From a bacterium (GTDB taxonomy: Bacteria > Bacteroidota > Bacteroidia > B-17B0 > Aurantibacillaceae): a DNA stretch of 60,560 nucleotides. Below are positions 1 to 9,160 of this stretch, one piece after another. Position 1 is the stretch's first letter; the number at the start of each line of letters is the position of its first letter. The position numbers and the translations under genes are program-made. A model generated the notes under the pieces. It worked only from the letters and a program-made list of their open reading frames with translations. It was not told the origin of the DNA and did not search any database. The stretch lies in the NCBI GenBank assembly GCA_029945625.1, contig JAQSCW010000049.1, forward strand, positions 1 to 60,560, given 5' to 3'.

Positions 1-86
1 AATCGAAATTTTACGAAAATTAGATCTGCTGACCTAAATCGGACAAGTCAGGAAAGGATTGTGAAAATCAATGTGCAGGAATAAAG

Positions 87-161
87 AAAATAATTAAACT
101 GTTATTGTATATGCACGGATTGGCTGGCGCACAGACTAAGGCGCAAATCCGCGCAACCGGG
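87..161. repeat. Dispersed intergenic repeat, copy A
   Basis: This stretch matches 7249-7323 almost base for base. Both copies contain AAATAATTAAACT, GCACGGATTGGCTGGC and AAATCCGCGCAA in the same order. CGGATT and AAATCCG can pair, so each copy can form a short stem. No coding potential is visible. It probably belongs to a multicopy intergenic family, but only two copies lie in this window. Confidence 0.8.
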
Positions 162-163
162 GA

Positions 164-250
164 CAAGAAGTTTATACTTGGAAGATTGTGGTTTCTGCAA
201 CAACGGGAGAACAGAGGGTGCTGGCGGGGAGTGTGATGTTGATGAGGTAA
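164..250 (+). pseudogene. Orphan C-terminal fragment of a T9SS type B sorting domain
   Basis: From 170 to the TAA at 248-250 the frame encodes 26 residues beginning VYTWKIVVSATTGEQ and ending GSVMLMR. The same positions at the end of the 1528-residue protein at 2568-7154 read VYTWKIVVSATNGGQ and GSVMLMR; four residues differ. No start codon or upstream domain precedes it; instead it is joined directly to the intergenic repeat at 87-161. The DNA after the stop (about 251-315) also resembles the DNA after 7154. This looks like a remnant left by duplication or recombination, not a working gene. Confidence 0.85.
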
Positions 251-503
251 TTACTGTTTTTTTTTAACACAGAGGGCGCAGAGGGTTGCACAAAGGACAC
301 GGAGAAGAACAAATTCACTCTGTGGTTTCTGGCTCTTTAACCGCAAAGGTCGCAAGAGGTTTCGCCGAGTAGGCAAAAAAAAATCTCAGCGTCTCTTTAA
401 CCGCAAAGAAAACAAGATAAATGCGAGATTATCATTCTTACAGTCGTGCATGCAAATTCGTATAATTTGAGTTATTAATAAGTTCAAGGGCCTTTTAAAA
501 TAC
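251..503. other. Intergenic stretch with degenerate short repeats
   Basis: The first 65 bases resemble the DNA after the large gene at 7155-7215, including AACACAGAGG/AACACAAAGG and a shared ACAAAGG..CACGGAGAA-like run. Further on, TTTAACCGCAAAG occurs twice, near 337 and 400. No gene is evident. Such 'cacaaagg/ccgcaaagg' runs are common between Bacteroidota genes, by my recollection. Confidence 0.5.
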
Positions 504-923
504 TTACTTTAGACGAAACACTTCTTTTAACATCTTGATTTCTGTTTCCAGATCGCTAATTTTCATTGCAGTTTGTAATTTTAGATATTCTTCATGAACA
601 GTATGAATCTGTGTGACTAGATTAGAAATTTCCTGAAGGTTCTTTTTTTCGTTCTTGGATGACTCTTCCTCGTTCGTAGAATCTAAATTGATATCAGTTC
701 CTGAATTCAACTCCTTTTCAAATTCTGCTATCGTAATAAAAAAAGTCTCCACTATTTTTTGGGTAAGCTCACTAGAAAAATCTTTAAAACCTCTTTCAAG
801 CCTGCTGCATTCCTGTTGACCCGAAAGACCAATGCAAACAGCCAGTCGATGTTGTTTCATATCGACCAATCTTCGAAGCTCCCTGAGTTTTCTACCCAAT
901 GAAATATTTCTTTTCGTTCGCAT
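504..923 (-). CDS. XRE-family helix-turn-helix regulator with C-terminal coiled coil
   Basis: The protein starts MRTKRNISLGRKLRELRR and continues with a Cro/CI-type helix-turn-helix: a first helix with an RKLRELR pattern, then a recognition helix ending SRLERG, then a helix containing AEFEKE. The second half is rich in Glu, Lys and Asn and ends in a heptad-like stretch (VHEEYLKLQTAMKISDLETE), probably a dimerising coiled coil. The frame stays open to 1061, but those 46 extra residues do not resemble the family, so the internal ATG at 923 is preferred. It stands alone, divergent from the putative lipoprotein at 1269. Its target is unknown. Confidence 0.6.
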   Translation of the reverse strand: MRTKRNISLGRKLRELRRLVDMKQHRLAVCIGLSGQQECSRLERGFKDFSSELTQKIVETFFITIAEFEKELNSGTDINLDSTNEEESSKNEKKNLQEISNLVTQIHTVHEEYLKLQTAMKISDLETEIKMLKEVFRLK

Positions 924-1268
924 TTGTTGCTCATGCCTAATCTCTTTACTGGTTAAAAGCGCTAAGGGTTGCGATTTTAGGGCATTTATGAAATGTTTAT
1001 TTTTCGAAATTTTATTGAAATGAAATTTAACATATAGCCAGCATTCCGATGCAAGTCGCAATTATCAGTGGCTCAACGTTTACGCATTTTCACGCATCAC
1101 ATGCGTTTTTTACGCAGGGTTTTGCGTACGATACGCATGTTTTTCTTTGGTGAAGGGATGCGAAGCGATCTAAATTTGTAAAAGTGTTTGAATAGAAACC
1201 TTGGATTTAGAAAAATAACACCTGCGCTTCTCTGAAACTTCAAATAGAAAAATACAATTAATAGAAAA

Positions 1269-1517
1269 ATGAAAAGAAGAATTTTGATACACATACTAAT
1301 TTTTGCAGTTGGGGTTCTTTTCATCCTTTCATGCACAAAAAGGACCATCAAGTATGAATATGAGATAACAAATAACCTAGAGTGCCGGGTTAGGGTGGAA
1401 ATTGAAAATTTGGAAAGAGACCTCTACGGTAATAGCCATCGGGATACAAAATTAATAGAGCCTGGGGCAAAAGTTAAGGGCACTTGGTATAAAATTGATT
1501 TAAATAACAAAGAATGA
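1269..1517 (+). CDS. Putative small lipoprotein
   Basis: This 82-residue product has a basic N-terminus (MKRR), a hydrophobic core and a lipobox-like LFILSC at about residues 17-22. Cys22 is the likely lipidation site, so the mature form would be a short, charged lipoprotein of about 60 residues. The rest has a plausible beta-strand pattern (KYEYEI, RVRVEIENLE). No family is recognised. Its stop codon overlaps the ATG of the next open frame (ATGA at 1514-1517), which would allow translational coupling if that frame is real. Confidence 0.55.
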   Translation: MKRRILIHILIFAVGVLFILSCTKRTIKYEYEITNNLECRVRVEIENLERDLYGNSHRDTKLIEPGAKVKGTWYKIDLNNKE

Positions 1518-1972
1518 GCACGCAAGCCTTCACTAGTAATTTTTCAGAAATTGTGGTGCCAACCTCCATTTTAAGAGCGATTAAAAAGCAGGCAGTAATG
1601 GGGAGATTATGGTCGATTATTAAGCGCGCTTTATTCCGCCACCAGATTATTAATTTCTATAAAAAGTCCTTTTTCATTTTTAAGAACTATTTGCCACGAG
1701 CTGCAGTTTTCATTCGATTTAAATCTTCATATTTACTAGGTAGAACAATGCTCTGGATATCATTTGCCAAAATGCGATTCAGGGCCTGCATCCCCGGGAA
1801 GGTATTGAGGTTTTTTGCCTTCGTCGGTTGTCCTTTTCCAAAAATTGGAAAGGTATTATTGAAAATGCACCTCCTATTGAAACGAAGGGGTACTAAAAAA
1901 TTTACGACGGTTGGAGATTCGAAATTAAAACAACAATTATTAAAACAAATTATAATGAAAAATGAGATTTAA
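1514..1972 (+). CDS. Doubtful open frame, basic 152-residue product
   Basis: The frame overlaps the preceding gene by ATGA and encodes a very basic, Phe/Arg/Lys-rich sequence with no recognisable domain, signal peptide or membrane topology. Its composition (many K, R, F; almost no D or E) is unlike the neighbouring proteins. It is in the same frame as the exported protein downstream. It is listed because the coupling and the absence of another gene in 460 bases leave room for a gene, but it may be a chance frame or a decayed gene. Confidence 0.22.
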   Translation: MSTQAFTSNFSEIVVPTSILRAIKKQAVMGRLWSIIKRALFRHQIINFYKKSFFIFKNYLPRAAVFIRFKSSYLLGRTMLWISFAKMRFRACIPGKVLRFFAFVGCPFPKIGKVLLKMHLLLKRRGTKKFTTVGDSKLKQQLLKQIIMKNEI

Positions 1973-2032
1973 AAAGCAAACAAGTCGGGCAAAAATACGC
2001 GTCCCGCAACTGCAGTCGCACTACTTTTTGCG

Positions 2033-2404
2033 ATGATTTTCTTTTTTGGTGGCAAGTCATTTGCGCAACAATGCAATTGGCATGTGGTAAATTCAATGCA
2101 GTGTCAGGTTTATGTTACTTTAGTGTTTTACGACTCTGGGGGAGCTTGCTCATCAACACCTTCCACGTTGATCTCGGGCAATAGCGATATTTGGCCAACT
2201 TGCAGCGCACCTTGTGGCACGATTACAGATGTAAGGGTAATTCTAGACCTCGTAAACGGAAATGCTATAACATCAGGAAGTAATTTCGTTGATGTGAGTA
2301 ATACCACAGCATCTGGTGGATATGCAGTTCCCATATGCACAGGCGGGTCTACGCCGACCTATAATATGACCTGGGCTACCTCGAATGCCGACGTTTCTTA
2401 CTAA
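2033..2404 (+). CDS. Small exported protein; signal peptide apparently frame-disrupted
   Basis: The product begins inside a hydrophobic segment (MIFFFGGKSFAQQ) that ends in a signal-peptidase-like site (SFA/QQ). The mature part of about 110 residues has six Cys, no charged clusters and a repeated beta-strand pattern; no family is recognised and no T9SS tail is present. The start is abnormal because a signal peptide needs a basic N-region. An ATG at 1962 opens MRFKKQTSRAK in another frame. One extra A in the A5 run at 1991-1995 would join it to this frame as one normal signal peptide. The true gene may therefore run 1962-2404 with a one-base frameshift. Confidence 0.6.
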   Translation: MIFFFGGKSFAQQCNWHVVNSMQCQVYVTLVFYDSGGACSSTPSTLISGNSDIWPTCSAPCGTITDVRVILDLVNGNAITSGSNFVDVSNTTASGGYAVPICTGGSTPTYNMTWATSNADVSY

Positions 2405-2425
2405 AAGTAAAAAGTCGCTTAACAA

Positions 2426-2463
2426 GACCGGCTTCTGAAAATACTTCAGAGACCGGTTTTTTT
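2426..2463 (+). terminator. Rho-independent terminator after the small exported protein
   Basis: GACCGG pairs with CCGGT and the inner TCTGAA pairs with TTCAGA across an AATAC-type loop. A run of seven T follows directly. It begins 21 bases after the stop at 2404. Confidence 0.85.
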
Positions 2464-2567
2464 ACAAAAAGTACATTTCCTACAAATTTTAACTTTTCAG
2501 TTACTTTTTGTACCTTTAAATAGGAAGATTCAATTAAATATTGAATTTATGAACTTGTTTTCAAATT

Positions 2568-5500
2568 TTGAAATTCACACGCCTATATTTAATAGTACTT
2601 TTTGGTAAGTTGTTTTTTTTGCAAATAATTTCCCAGAACCAAAATACCCAATGGTATTTTGGAAATAATGCTGGCTTGAATTTTATGAGTAGCCCCCCAG
2701 CCATTTTAACTGGCTCTATGAATACATGGCAAGGTTGCGCGAGTATTGCCGATCAGGCAGGTAATTTACTCTTTTATAGTAATGCGACCACAGTTTATAA
2801 TAAGTCTCACGGGGTGATGGCAAATGGTACCGGCTTATTTGCAAACACGATTGGTGGTGTGGTTTTTATCGCAAAACAACCAGGTAATTCGAATTTATAT
2901 TATATCTTCTCCAATCATTGCGATCCAAATTGGAACATGCTCCCCTACCCTAATGGTGTATATTACTCAGTGATAGATATGAGCCTAGCTGCAGGGATGG
3001 GTTCTGTAACAACTAAAAACGTCTTACTATGTGCCCCTCCCATAAGAGAAAAGTTAGCTGGCACAAAACACTGCAACGGCAACGACATTTGGATTGTAAT
3101 TCAGAGGCAGTTTTCTAATACATTTAATGCCTATTTGTTAACCAGCACAGGTATTAATACTGTAGCCGTCAACTCCTCGGTAGGTTTTGTAACCACCCAA
3201 ACAATCGGCATCGTTGGAGTTTTGAAATTTTCGGCCAGTGGGAAAAAGATTGTCTCTGCAGTACCTACCGGTACAGCAAATAATAATACTGGTATTTACG
3301 AGCTGTTTGATTTTGACAACTCTACAGGGCTGGTTTCAAATCCAATTACCTTTAGTGTAAGTGGGGGAGTTTATGGCTGCGAATTTTCACCTGATGGTGC
3401 AAAATTATATACAAGCCGAGTATTTGGTAGTGCGCCATCTATGGCAGAAGTAATTCAGTTAGATCTTTGTGCCGGATACAGTTCAGTTTCAGTTTTGCAG
3501 GGTACTACTTCCAGTGCCGGTTCAGTTTCAGGTTCCGGGGCCTTGCAGCTTGCCCCCGACGGGAAGATCTATTGCGCCCGAGCCCTGTCCTCCTCGTTGG
3601 GAGTGATTAACAATCCTAATTCTTCCGGTATTGCTTGTAATGCTGTACAAGTTGGTCAATCCCTTACCCCAAATACCTCCATATATGGCCTCCCCAACAT
3701 GATCGCGATTTTTCAAAAGCCCCCTTTGATACCAATTACATTTACGGTTGGCCCCCAATGCCAAACAGCTCAATTTAATAGTCCCTTAAACCTGGGGGCA
3801 AGTTTTGGAACTTGTGTATTGAATTCTTATACTTTGCAAAGCCTCCAGTGGGATTTTGGTGATCCCTTCTCAGGTTCGGCAAATTCTTCTATCATTAGTA
3901 ATCCCACACATACCTTTACCAGCATTGGCACCTACAGTGTTAAACTCATTTTGAATTTTGGCTGTGGCTATGGTACAGATACTTTAAAGCAAACAGTCAC
4001 CATCAACAATTCCTGCTTTTCCATTGCGAGCACTTCCATTACCTGCGCCACTTTGGGTTCGGCTACAGTTACCCCACCGCCAATAGGTGGCCCGTTTACT
4101 TATACATGGCTACCCGGTTCACAAAATGGCACAGTGGCCACAGGCCTTAACCCCGGCACTTATACTTTATTGGCTTATGATCCTAACATCAATTTTACAC
4201 ATACTCTCACCACTGTTTTTACATCACTCATTCCCTTAACAGGCAATGTCTCCAACAGTAACAGCATCACATGCAATGGCGCTAACACCGGTACAGGCTC
4301 GGTAACCGGATTAGCGGGGGGCTCCGGCACTCAATCCTATTTGTGGACAAATGGCACTTCGACAAGCTCAGTGCCCAACCCTACGAATTTAAGTGCCGGC
4401 ATCTGGAGTGTGAATGTCACAGATGCTTTAACTGGTTGCCAGATCAATCAAAGTTTTTTTATTTCTCAACCACCGCCCTTAAATTTAGTATTGTCTGCCA
4501 ATACACCCACAGCCTGTGCCGGGACAAATATCGCATTGACGGGAACTAACTCAGGGGGCACTGCAGGGTATACTTATACCTGGACAAATAACGCACCCGG
4601 CAACACTGCTTCTATAAGTCAAGCAGCAGGCGGAACTTATGTGTACACACTCAATAGCACCGATGCCAATAATTGTTTGAGCAGTAAAACCATTGCTTTA
4701 AATTTTGTGAATAATCCCGTTCTTTCGGTGAGTAATGTTTCTGTTTGTCCACTTACGGTTGGCACATTGACGGTGAGTGGGGCAAGTACCTATACCTGGA
4801 ACGCTTCGAGTAGCCTCAGCGTCCAGGGGATCTCGTTTACAGATTCTCCAGCTATCAGTCAGCAGTATACAGTGGCAGGAACGGCACTGGGATGCACCGC
4901 TGCAGTTACGGCTTCAATTGTTTTACATCCATTGCCTGTGCCGGTTCTTACAAGTAATTCACCACGATGTAACGGCGATCTTTTATCATTAAATGCTTCA
5001 GGAGGAATTTCTTATTATTGGACCGGACCTTTAGGATTTGGTTCGACTAATGTTATTAGTTTTGTTAGTCCTTGCGCACCGGCAAACTCAGGAGTTTATA
5101 ATTTAACAGTGACGTCGGTGAATGGATGTACTGCCTCTGCAAATACAAACGTAATTGTGAACTCAACGCCAACTCTTTCTGCTTTAGGAAGCACGGTGTG
5201 TACTTCTCAAACACTAACATTAAGTGGATTTGCAAATGTGGGATCTTCATTTTTATGGTCAGGACCAATTGGCTTCGCGAGCAATCAACAAAATCCGGTT
5301 TTGGTAAATCCTTCACTTGCACGAACAGGAGTTTATCTTTTAAAAGTAAGCAGTGCTGTAGGATGCACCAATTTGGCCACTGCCACGGTATCGGTTGTTG
5401 TGCCTCCATCACTTACTGTTGCCTTAAGTAGTCCTTCGCTGTGTTATCAGGCTTTTAATGGTTCGCCCAATTCAATTACTTTAACTTCAAGCGGAGCTAA

Positions 5501-7154
5501 TACCTATACCTTGTTTACTCCCAATTTAATAGGTTCTTCACAAATGGGTGGGGGCACAGCATCCCTTGTGAGTGTGCCTCCACCGGGCACTTCTATTACC
5601 ATTGGCACCGCAACTTTAATGGGCTCGAATGGAGTTTGCGCTTCTTCTGCAACCAGTACCTTTGCAGTGATCCCAAACCCAACGGTAGGAATTAATTCTT
5701 ATACCCCCGTAATTTGCGCGGGTCAGAGTTTTACTTATACCAGCTTTGGCGCTCAGAGTTATACCTGGAGTCAAACAACACCCGGACTTACAACCTACAC
5801 AACTTATATGACAGTGGCCAATCCAAGCGTAACTAGCATCTACTCTGTGTTTGGGGGAAGTATTGGTTGTAATAGTCCAACCCAGACCACCACCATAACG
5901 GTTTACCCTTTACCGACTGTCACCCTTAGCCCAGTCAACCCAATGATCTGCTTAAACGATAAAATTACCTTGAGTGCAAACGGCACCGGGTCTTCTTATT
6001 CATGGATTCCTGTTATTGCAATAAGTAATTCTGTAGGGACCAGTGTAAATGCAAATCCTTTAAGTACTATGAATTATTCAGTGATTGCAAGCGCCAACAA
6101 TTGTACCACCATGGCAAATATTACAGTTTCAGTATTGCCTTTACCAATTCCAACAATTACAGCATTAAGTCAAAGCATTTGCTTAAATGAAATGATCAAC
6201 CTGGAAGGATTTGGAGGCTTAAATTATTATTGGAAAGGTCCGGGAGAAATATCATTTGAAGGAAAAACGGTGAATCTTTTAGCCAGTAATTTAATTTACG
6301 GGGGCATTTATACTTTAACTGTGCAGGACATTAGTTTTTGCAGGAATAGCACAAGCATCCCAATTACCATCAATAATCTACCCAATGGAGCTTTGCTGGG
6401 TTTAAAAGAAAATGGATGTGTGCCATTATGTAGTGATTATATCTTTAGTTCAAGTGGTTCAAGTGGAGTGAGTAGCACTTGGGAGATTAACAACCAAATT
6501 ATTGCCGGAGACAAATTTTCGTATTGTTTTAATCAAGCAGGAAGCTTCACAATTACAGGTAGACTTTATGATCCACAAAGCACTTGCAAAAGCAGCATTG
6601 ATTTTTACGTGACTGTAAAACCAAAACCGGAAGCGGATTTTCAGTATACGCCTTTAAAGCCGATTGAAAATCTTGATGAGGTCATTTTTACAAACACCAG
6701 CAAAGGCGAAAAACAAATTCAGTGGAATTGGTACTTCAATGACAACAGAGGTTACAAATCAAAAACTGAAAATACATCTTACCTCTATGCAAATGCGGGT
6801 GAATACCCTGTAGCATTTATTGTAAGAAACACCTGGGGTTGTATGGATACAGTGATGAAAACCATTATTGTGGAACCCGACTTTGCGATTTATGTGCCGA
6901 ATGCTTTTACTCCGAATGAAGACGATCGCAATGAAGTATTTATGCCGGTGATTAGAAGCGCAAAAAATTACAATATGAAAATTTATGATCGATGGGGGGA
7001 GAAGATTTTTGAGAGTTCAGATACTCAAAAAGGTTGGGATGGTTCTTTTAAGGGAGCTTCATGTAAACAGGATGTATATACTTGGAAGATTGTGGTTTCT
7101 GCTACGAATGGGGGACAGAGGGTGATGACAGGGAGTGTGATGTTGATGCGGTAG
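2568..7154 (+). CDS. Giant secreted T9SS type B protein with beta-propeller, PKD, SprB-like and Ig-like domains
   Basis: This 1528-residue protein has a signal peptide (about residues 1-22, ending LQIISQ). A propeller-like region to about residue 390 has strands such as LKFSASGKKI, CEFSPDGAKLY and LQLAPDGKIY. A PKD domain (WDFGDP...HTFTSIGTYSVKL) follows, then an SprB-like repeat (SNSITCNGANTGTGS), several Ig-like repeats each opening with a Cys, and a second PKD domain near 1370-1450. The last 85 residues are the 'gliding motility-associated C-terminal' (CHU_C) domain, with NAFTPNEDDRNEVF, IYDRWGEKIFES and GWDGSFKG. That tail directs export through the Por system and surface attachment. The start is TTG; the nearest upstream ATG, at 2549, is out of frame. 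Likely an adhesin or matrix protein; the ligand is unknown. Confidence 0.9.
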   Translation: MKFTRLYLIVLFGKLFFLQIISQNQNTQWYFGNNAGLNFMSSPPAILTGSMNTWQGCASIADQAGNLLFYSNATTVYNKSHGVMANGTGLFANTIGGVVFIAKQPGNSNLYYIFSNHCDPNWNMLPYPNGVYYSVIDMSLAAGMGSVTTKNVLLCAPPIREKLAGTKHCNGNDIWIVIQRQFSNTFNAYLLTSTGINTVAVNSSVGFVTTQTIGIVGVLKFSASGKKIVSAVPTGTANNNTGIYELFDFDNSTGLVSNPITFSVSGGVYGCEFSPDGAKLYTSRVFGSAPSMAEVIQLDLCAGYSSVSVLQGTTSSAGSVSGSGALQLAPDGKIYCARALSSSLGVINNPNSSGIACNAVQVGQSLTPNTSIYGLPNMIAIFQKPPLIPITFTVGPQCQTAQFNSPLNLGASFGTCVLNSYTLQSLQWDFGDPFSGSANSSIISNPTHTFTSIGTYSVKLILNFGCGYGTDTLKQTVTINNSCFSIASTSITCATLGSATVTPPPIGGPFTYTWLPGSQNGTVATGLNPGTYTLLAYDPNINFTHTLTTVFTSLIPLTGNVSNSNSITCNGANTGTGSVTGLAGGSGTQSYLWTNGTSTSSVPNPTNLSAGIWSVNVTDALTGCQINQSFFISQPPPLNLVLSANTPTACAGTNIALTGTNSGGTAGYTYTWTNNAPGNTASISQAAGGTYVYTLNSTDANNCLSSKTIALNFVNNPVLSVSNVSVCPLTVGTLTVSGASTYTWNASSSLSVQGISFTDSPAISQQYTVAGTALGCTAAVTASIVLHPLPVPVLTSNSPRCNGDLLSLNASGGISYYWTGPLGFGSTNVISFVSPCAPANSGVYNLTVTSVNGCTASANTNVIVNSTPTLSALGSTVCTSQTLTLSGFANVGSSFLWSGPIGFASNQQNPVLVNPSLARTGVYLLKVSSAVGCTNLATATVSVVVPPSLTVALSSPSLCYQAFNGSPNSITLTSSGANTYTLFTPNLIGSSQMGGGTASLVSVPPPGTSITIGTATLMGSNGVCASSATSTFAVIPNPTVGINSYTPVICAGQSFTYTSFGAQSYTWSQTTPGLTTYTTYMTVANPSVTSIYSVFGGSIGCNSPTQTTTITVYPLPTVTLSPVNPMICLNDKITLSANGTGSSYSWIPVIAISNSVGTSVNANPLSTMNYSVIASANNCTTMANITVSVLPLPIPTITALSQSICLNEMINLEGFGGLNYYWKGPGEISFEGKTVNLLASNLIYGGIYTLTVQDISFCRNSTSIPITINNLPNGALLGLKENGCVPLCSDYIFSSSGSSGVSSTWEINNQIIAGDKFSYCFNQAGSFTITGRLYDPQSTCKSSIDFYVTVKPKPEADFQYTPLKPIENLDEVIFTNTSKGEKQIQWNWYFNDNRGYKSKTENTSYLYANAGEYPVAFIVRNTWGCMDTVMKTIIVEPDFAIYVPNAFTPNEDDRNEVFMPVIRSAKNYNMKIYDRWGEKIFESSDTQKGWDGSFKGASCKQDVYTWKIVVSATNGGQRVMTGSVMLMR

Positions 7155-7248
7155 GGTACTGCTATTTTTAACACAAAGGACACAAAGGATTACACAAAGG
7201 GCACAGAGAATAACAAAGGATTATAAAAATTAGAGTGGAGGAGTATTG

Positions 7249-7323
7249 AAAATAATTAAACTTTAATTGCGCATGCACGGATTGGCTGGCACACAGGCGA
7301 AGGCACAAATCCGCGCAATCGGG
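7249..7323. repeat. Dispersed intergenic repeat, copy B
   Basis: This is the second copy of the repeat at 87-161, about 95 bases downstream of the large gene's stop. It keeps the CGGATT/AAATCCG pairing. Just beyond it, 7337-7346 (CCCGCCCGAA) pairs with 7366-7375 (TTCGGGCGGG). That GC-rich stem could end transcription from one or both of the converging genes, although no long T-run follows. Confidence 0.75.
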
Positions 7324-7336
7324 TGCTCTATGCCCG

Positions 7337-7375
7337 CCCGCCCGAAATAATCATCCATTTTGTCGTTCGGGCGGG
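7337..7375. terminator. GC-rich inverted repeat between convergent genes
   Basis: Ten-base arms CCCGCCCGAA and TTCGGGCGGG are separated by 19 bases. The large T9SS gene ends at 7154 on the plus strand and the transporter ends at 7462 on the minus strand, so a bidirectional terminator is expected here. The missing U-tract makes a canonical intrinsic terminator uncertain. Confidence 0.4.
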
Positions 7376-7461
7376 GTTTATGCCTCTCTACCCGCAAAGG
7401 ACCCAGAGAAAAAGAGACCTTCGTTTTAGTTACTTAAAACATTACGAAATTTAAATCCTCA

Positions 7462-9135
7462 TCAATGACTATATCCTTCTTTAAAAACTTTGTTTAGTCG
7501 TTTTAAGAGAAACATCATGATGATAAATGCGAGCATTAACAGCGCAAAATTTAGCCAAAAATAATTTGCCTTATTGTCGAACTTATCCCAATTTTTAGAG
7601 AGCACCCCGCTGAGTTTGTTTCCCATGCTGGTGGCCAATTGCCAGCCTCCCATCATGAGCGCGGTTAATCGAACAGGTGCTAATTTAGAGACCATGGAAA
7701 GTCCCATAGGACTGAGCAATAATTCACCTACAGTAATAACACCATAACTCGCCATGAGCCATAAGGCACTTGCTTTTTGTTCGCCATTATGGGTGTAATA
7801 CACTGCTATAATCATCACCAAGGTTGAAAGTCCGCTAATTAATAAACCATAGGCGATTTTTGTGGCGGTAGTGGGTTCTTTATTCCTTTTGCGTCGAAAG
7901 GCAAAAAAGGCGATGAGGAGTGGCGTTAAAATAACTACAAAAAAAGGATTGATCGATTGAAAGATCTCTGTGTTCACGAGATTCAGTGATTGGCCTTCCA
8001 GCGGAAGCTTTTCGGGTTCCAGATTCTTAAAATACGGCGGATAATCCTGCACCTTGATCACTTTGCCTTGTTCATCCTTCTGTTTACGAAATTGAGAATC
8101 CGTTAAACTAAATTCCTTTTTCTCATATTTTACATTATCAGAAAAACCGAGTGACTTGGTGAGACCGGTGATGGCCTCCGGGCTTTTCCGATCGGTATAA
8201 GACTCTGCGTAAGTTGTAAGCGCCGTGCCATTTTGTTTGAAGATGGCCCAAAATAAAATCACAATAATAAAAATTGTGAACATCGTGCCTAAGGGTTTTT
8301 TTTCTTCCGCGTTTGCTTTCTTAAAGATGGTGGCATAAAAATAAATTACCGGAAAACAGAACATAAAAAAAGCATCGGTGCTGCGACTTCCCATAATAGT
8401 AAAAAGTTTATCCTCCGAGCCACCCAGAGCATTTGGAAGAAACCAACCAATAACCGCAAAGACCACACCGGTGAGTAATACTTTTACAAATTGCATTAAG
8501 AAAGGTTTATCTTCCGGTGTTGGTTCTTTTCGCACGTCAACATGTTTGTAATGTTTCATGCCCATCCAAAAAGTAATGACGCCCACAAACATACCAATGC
8601 CGGCAGTAATGAATGCGCCATGCCAACCGATTTTATTGCGCATGATAGCAGCAATAAAGTTGCAAATGAAAGCTCCCAAATTAATCCCCATGTAAAAAAT
8701 ATTATAGCCCGTATCTTTATTGGCGCGGTACCGAGGATCGTTGTATAAATTTCCGAGAAGTGTTGCTATGTTAGGTTTAAAAAAACCGTTACCCACCACC
8801 ATAATGCCAAGGGCGGTGAAGAACGCCCATTTCTCGGGAATAGCCAGCATACAATAGCCTATCCCCATGAGAATGCCTCCTAAGGTGATGGAAAATCGGT
8901 AGCCAAGTTTCAAATCTGCCAGTAAGCCTCCCATAAAAGGAGTTAGATACGCGAGGGCGATAAAAGTGCCATAGATATCGGAAGACGTGGCGTTTTCCCA
9001 GCCCATGCCTCCTTCCACACTGTCGGTAGTCATGTATAGGAAAAAGATCCCAATCATGAGGTAATACCCGAAGCGCTCCCAGAATTCTGTAAATACTAAG
9101 AACAATAATCCTTTTGGATATTTTGAATCCGTCAT
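7462..9135 (-). CDS. POT/PTR-family proton-coupled oligopeptide transporter
   Basis: This 557-residue inner-membrane protein carries the POT signature ExxERFxYY at residues 17-25 (EFWERFGYY) and the second family motif as FYMGINLGAF. It has about 14 hydrophobic segments, and a soluble loop of about 70 charged residues (near 315-385) sits between TM segments, as in many Bacteroidota POT proteins. The family imports di- and tripeptides using the proton gradient. The gene lies 25 bases downstream of a run of small membrane-protein genes and could share their transcript. Substrate range cannot be read from sequence. Confidence 0.93.
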   Translation of the reverse strand: MTDSKYPKGLLFLVFTEFWERFGYYLMIGIFFLYMTTDSVEGGMGWENATSSDIYGTFIALAYLTPFMGGLLADLKLGYRFSITLGGILMGIGYCMLAIPEKWAFFTALGIMVVGNGFFKPNIATLLGNLYNDPRYRANKDTGYNIFYMGINLGAFICNFIAAIMRNKIGWHGAFITAGIGMFVGVITFWMGMKHYKHVDVRKEPTPEDKPFLMQFVKVLLTGVVFAVIGWFLPNALGGSEDKLFTIMGSRSTDAFFMFCFPVIYFYATIFKKANAEEKKPLGTMFTIFIIVILFWAIFKQNGTALTTYAESYTDRKSPEAITGLTKSLGFSDNVKYEKKEFSLTDSQFRKQKDEQGKVIKVQDYPPYFKNLEPEKLPLEGQSLNLVNTEIFQSINPFFVVILTPLLIAFFAFRRKRNKEPTTATKIAYGLLISGLSTLVMIIAVYYTHNGEQKASALWLMASYGVITVGELLLSPMGLSMVSKLAPVRLTALMMGGWQLATSMGNKLSGVLSKNWDKFDNKANYFWLNFALLMLAFIIMMFLLKRLNKVFKEGYSH

Positions 9136-9160
9136 AAAAGAGAAATTAAAAAACTTGTGA

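Noticed and set aside
1097-1351. 84-residue open frame on the minus strand
   Set aside because: It overlaps the lipoprotein gene on the other strand, has a skewed Phe/Lys/Arg composition and resembles no family.
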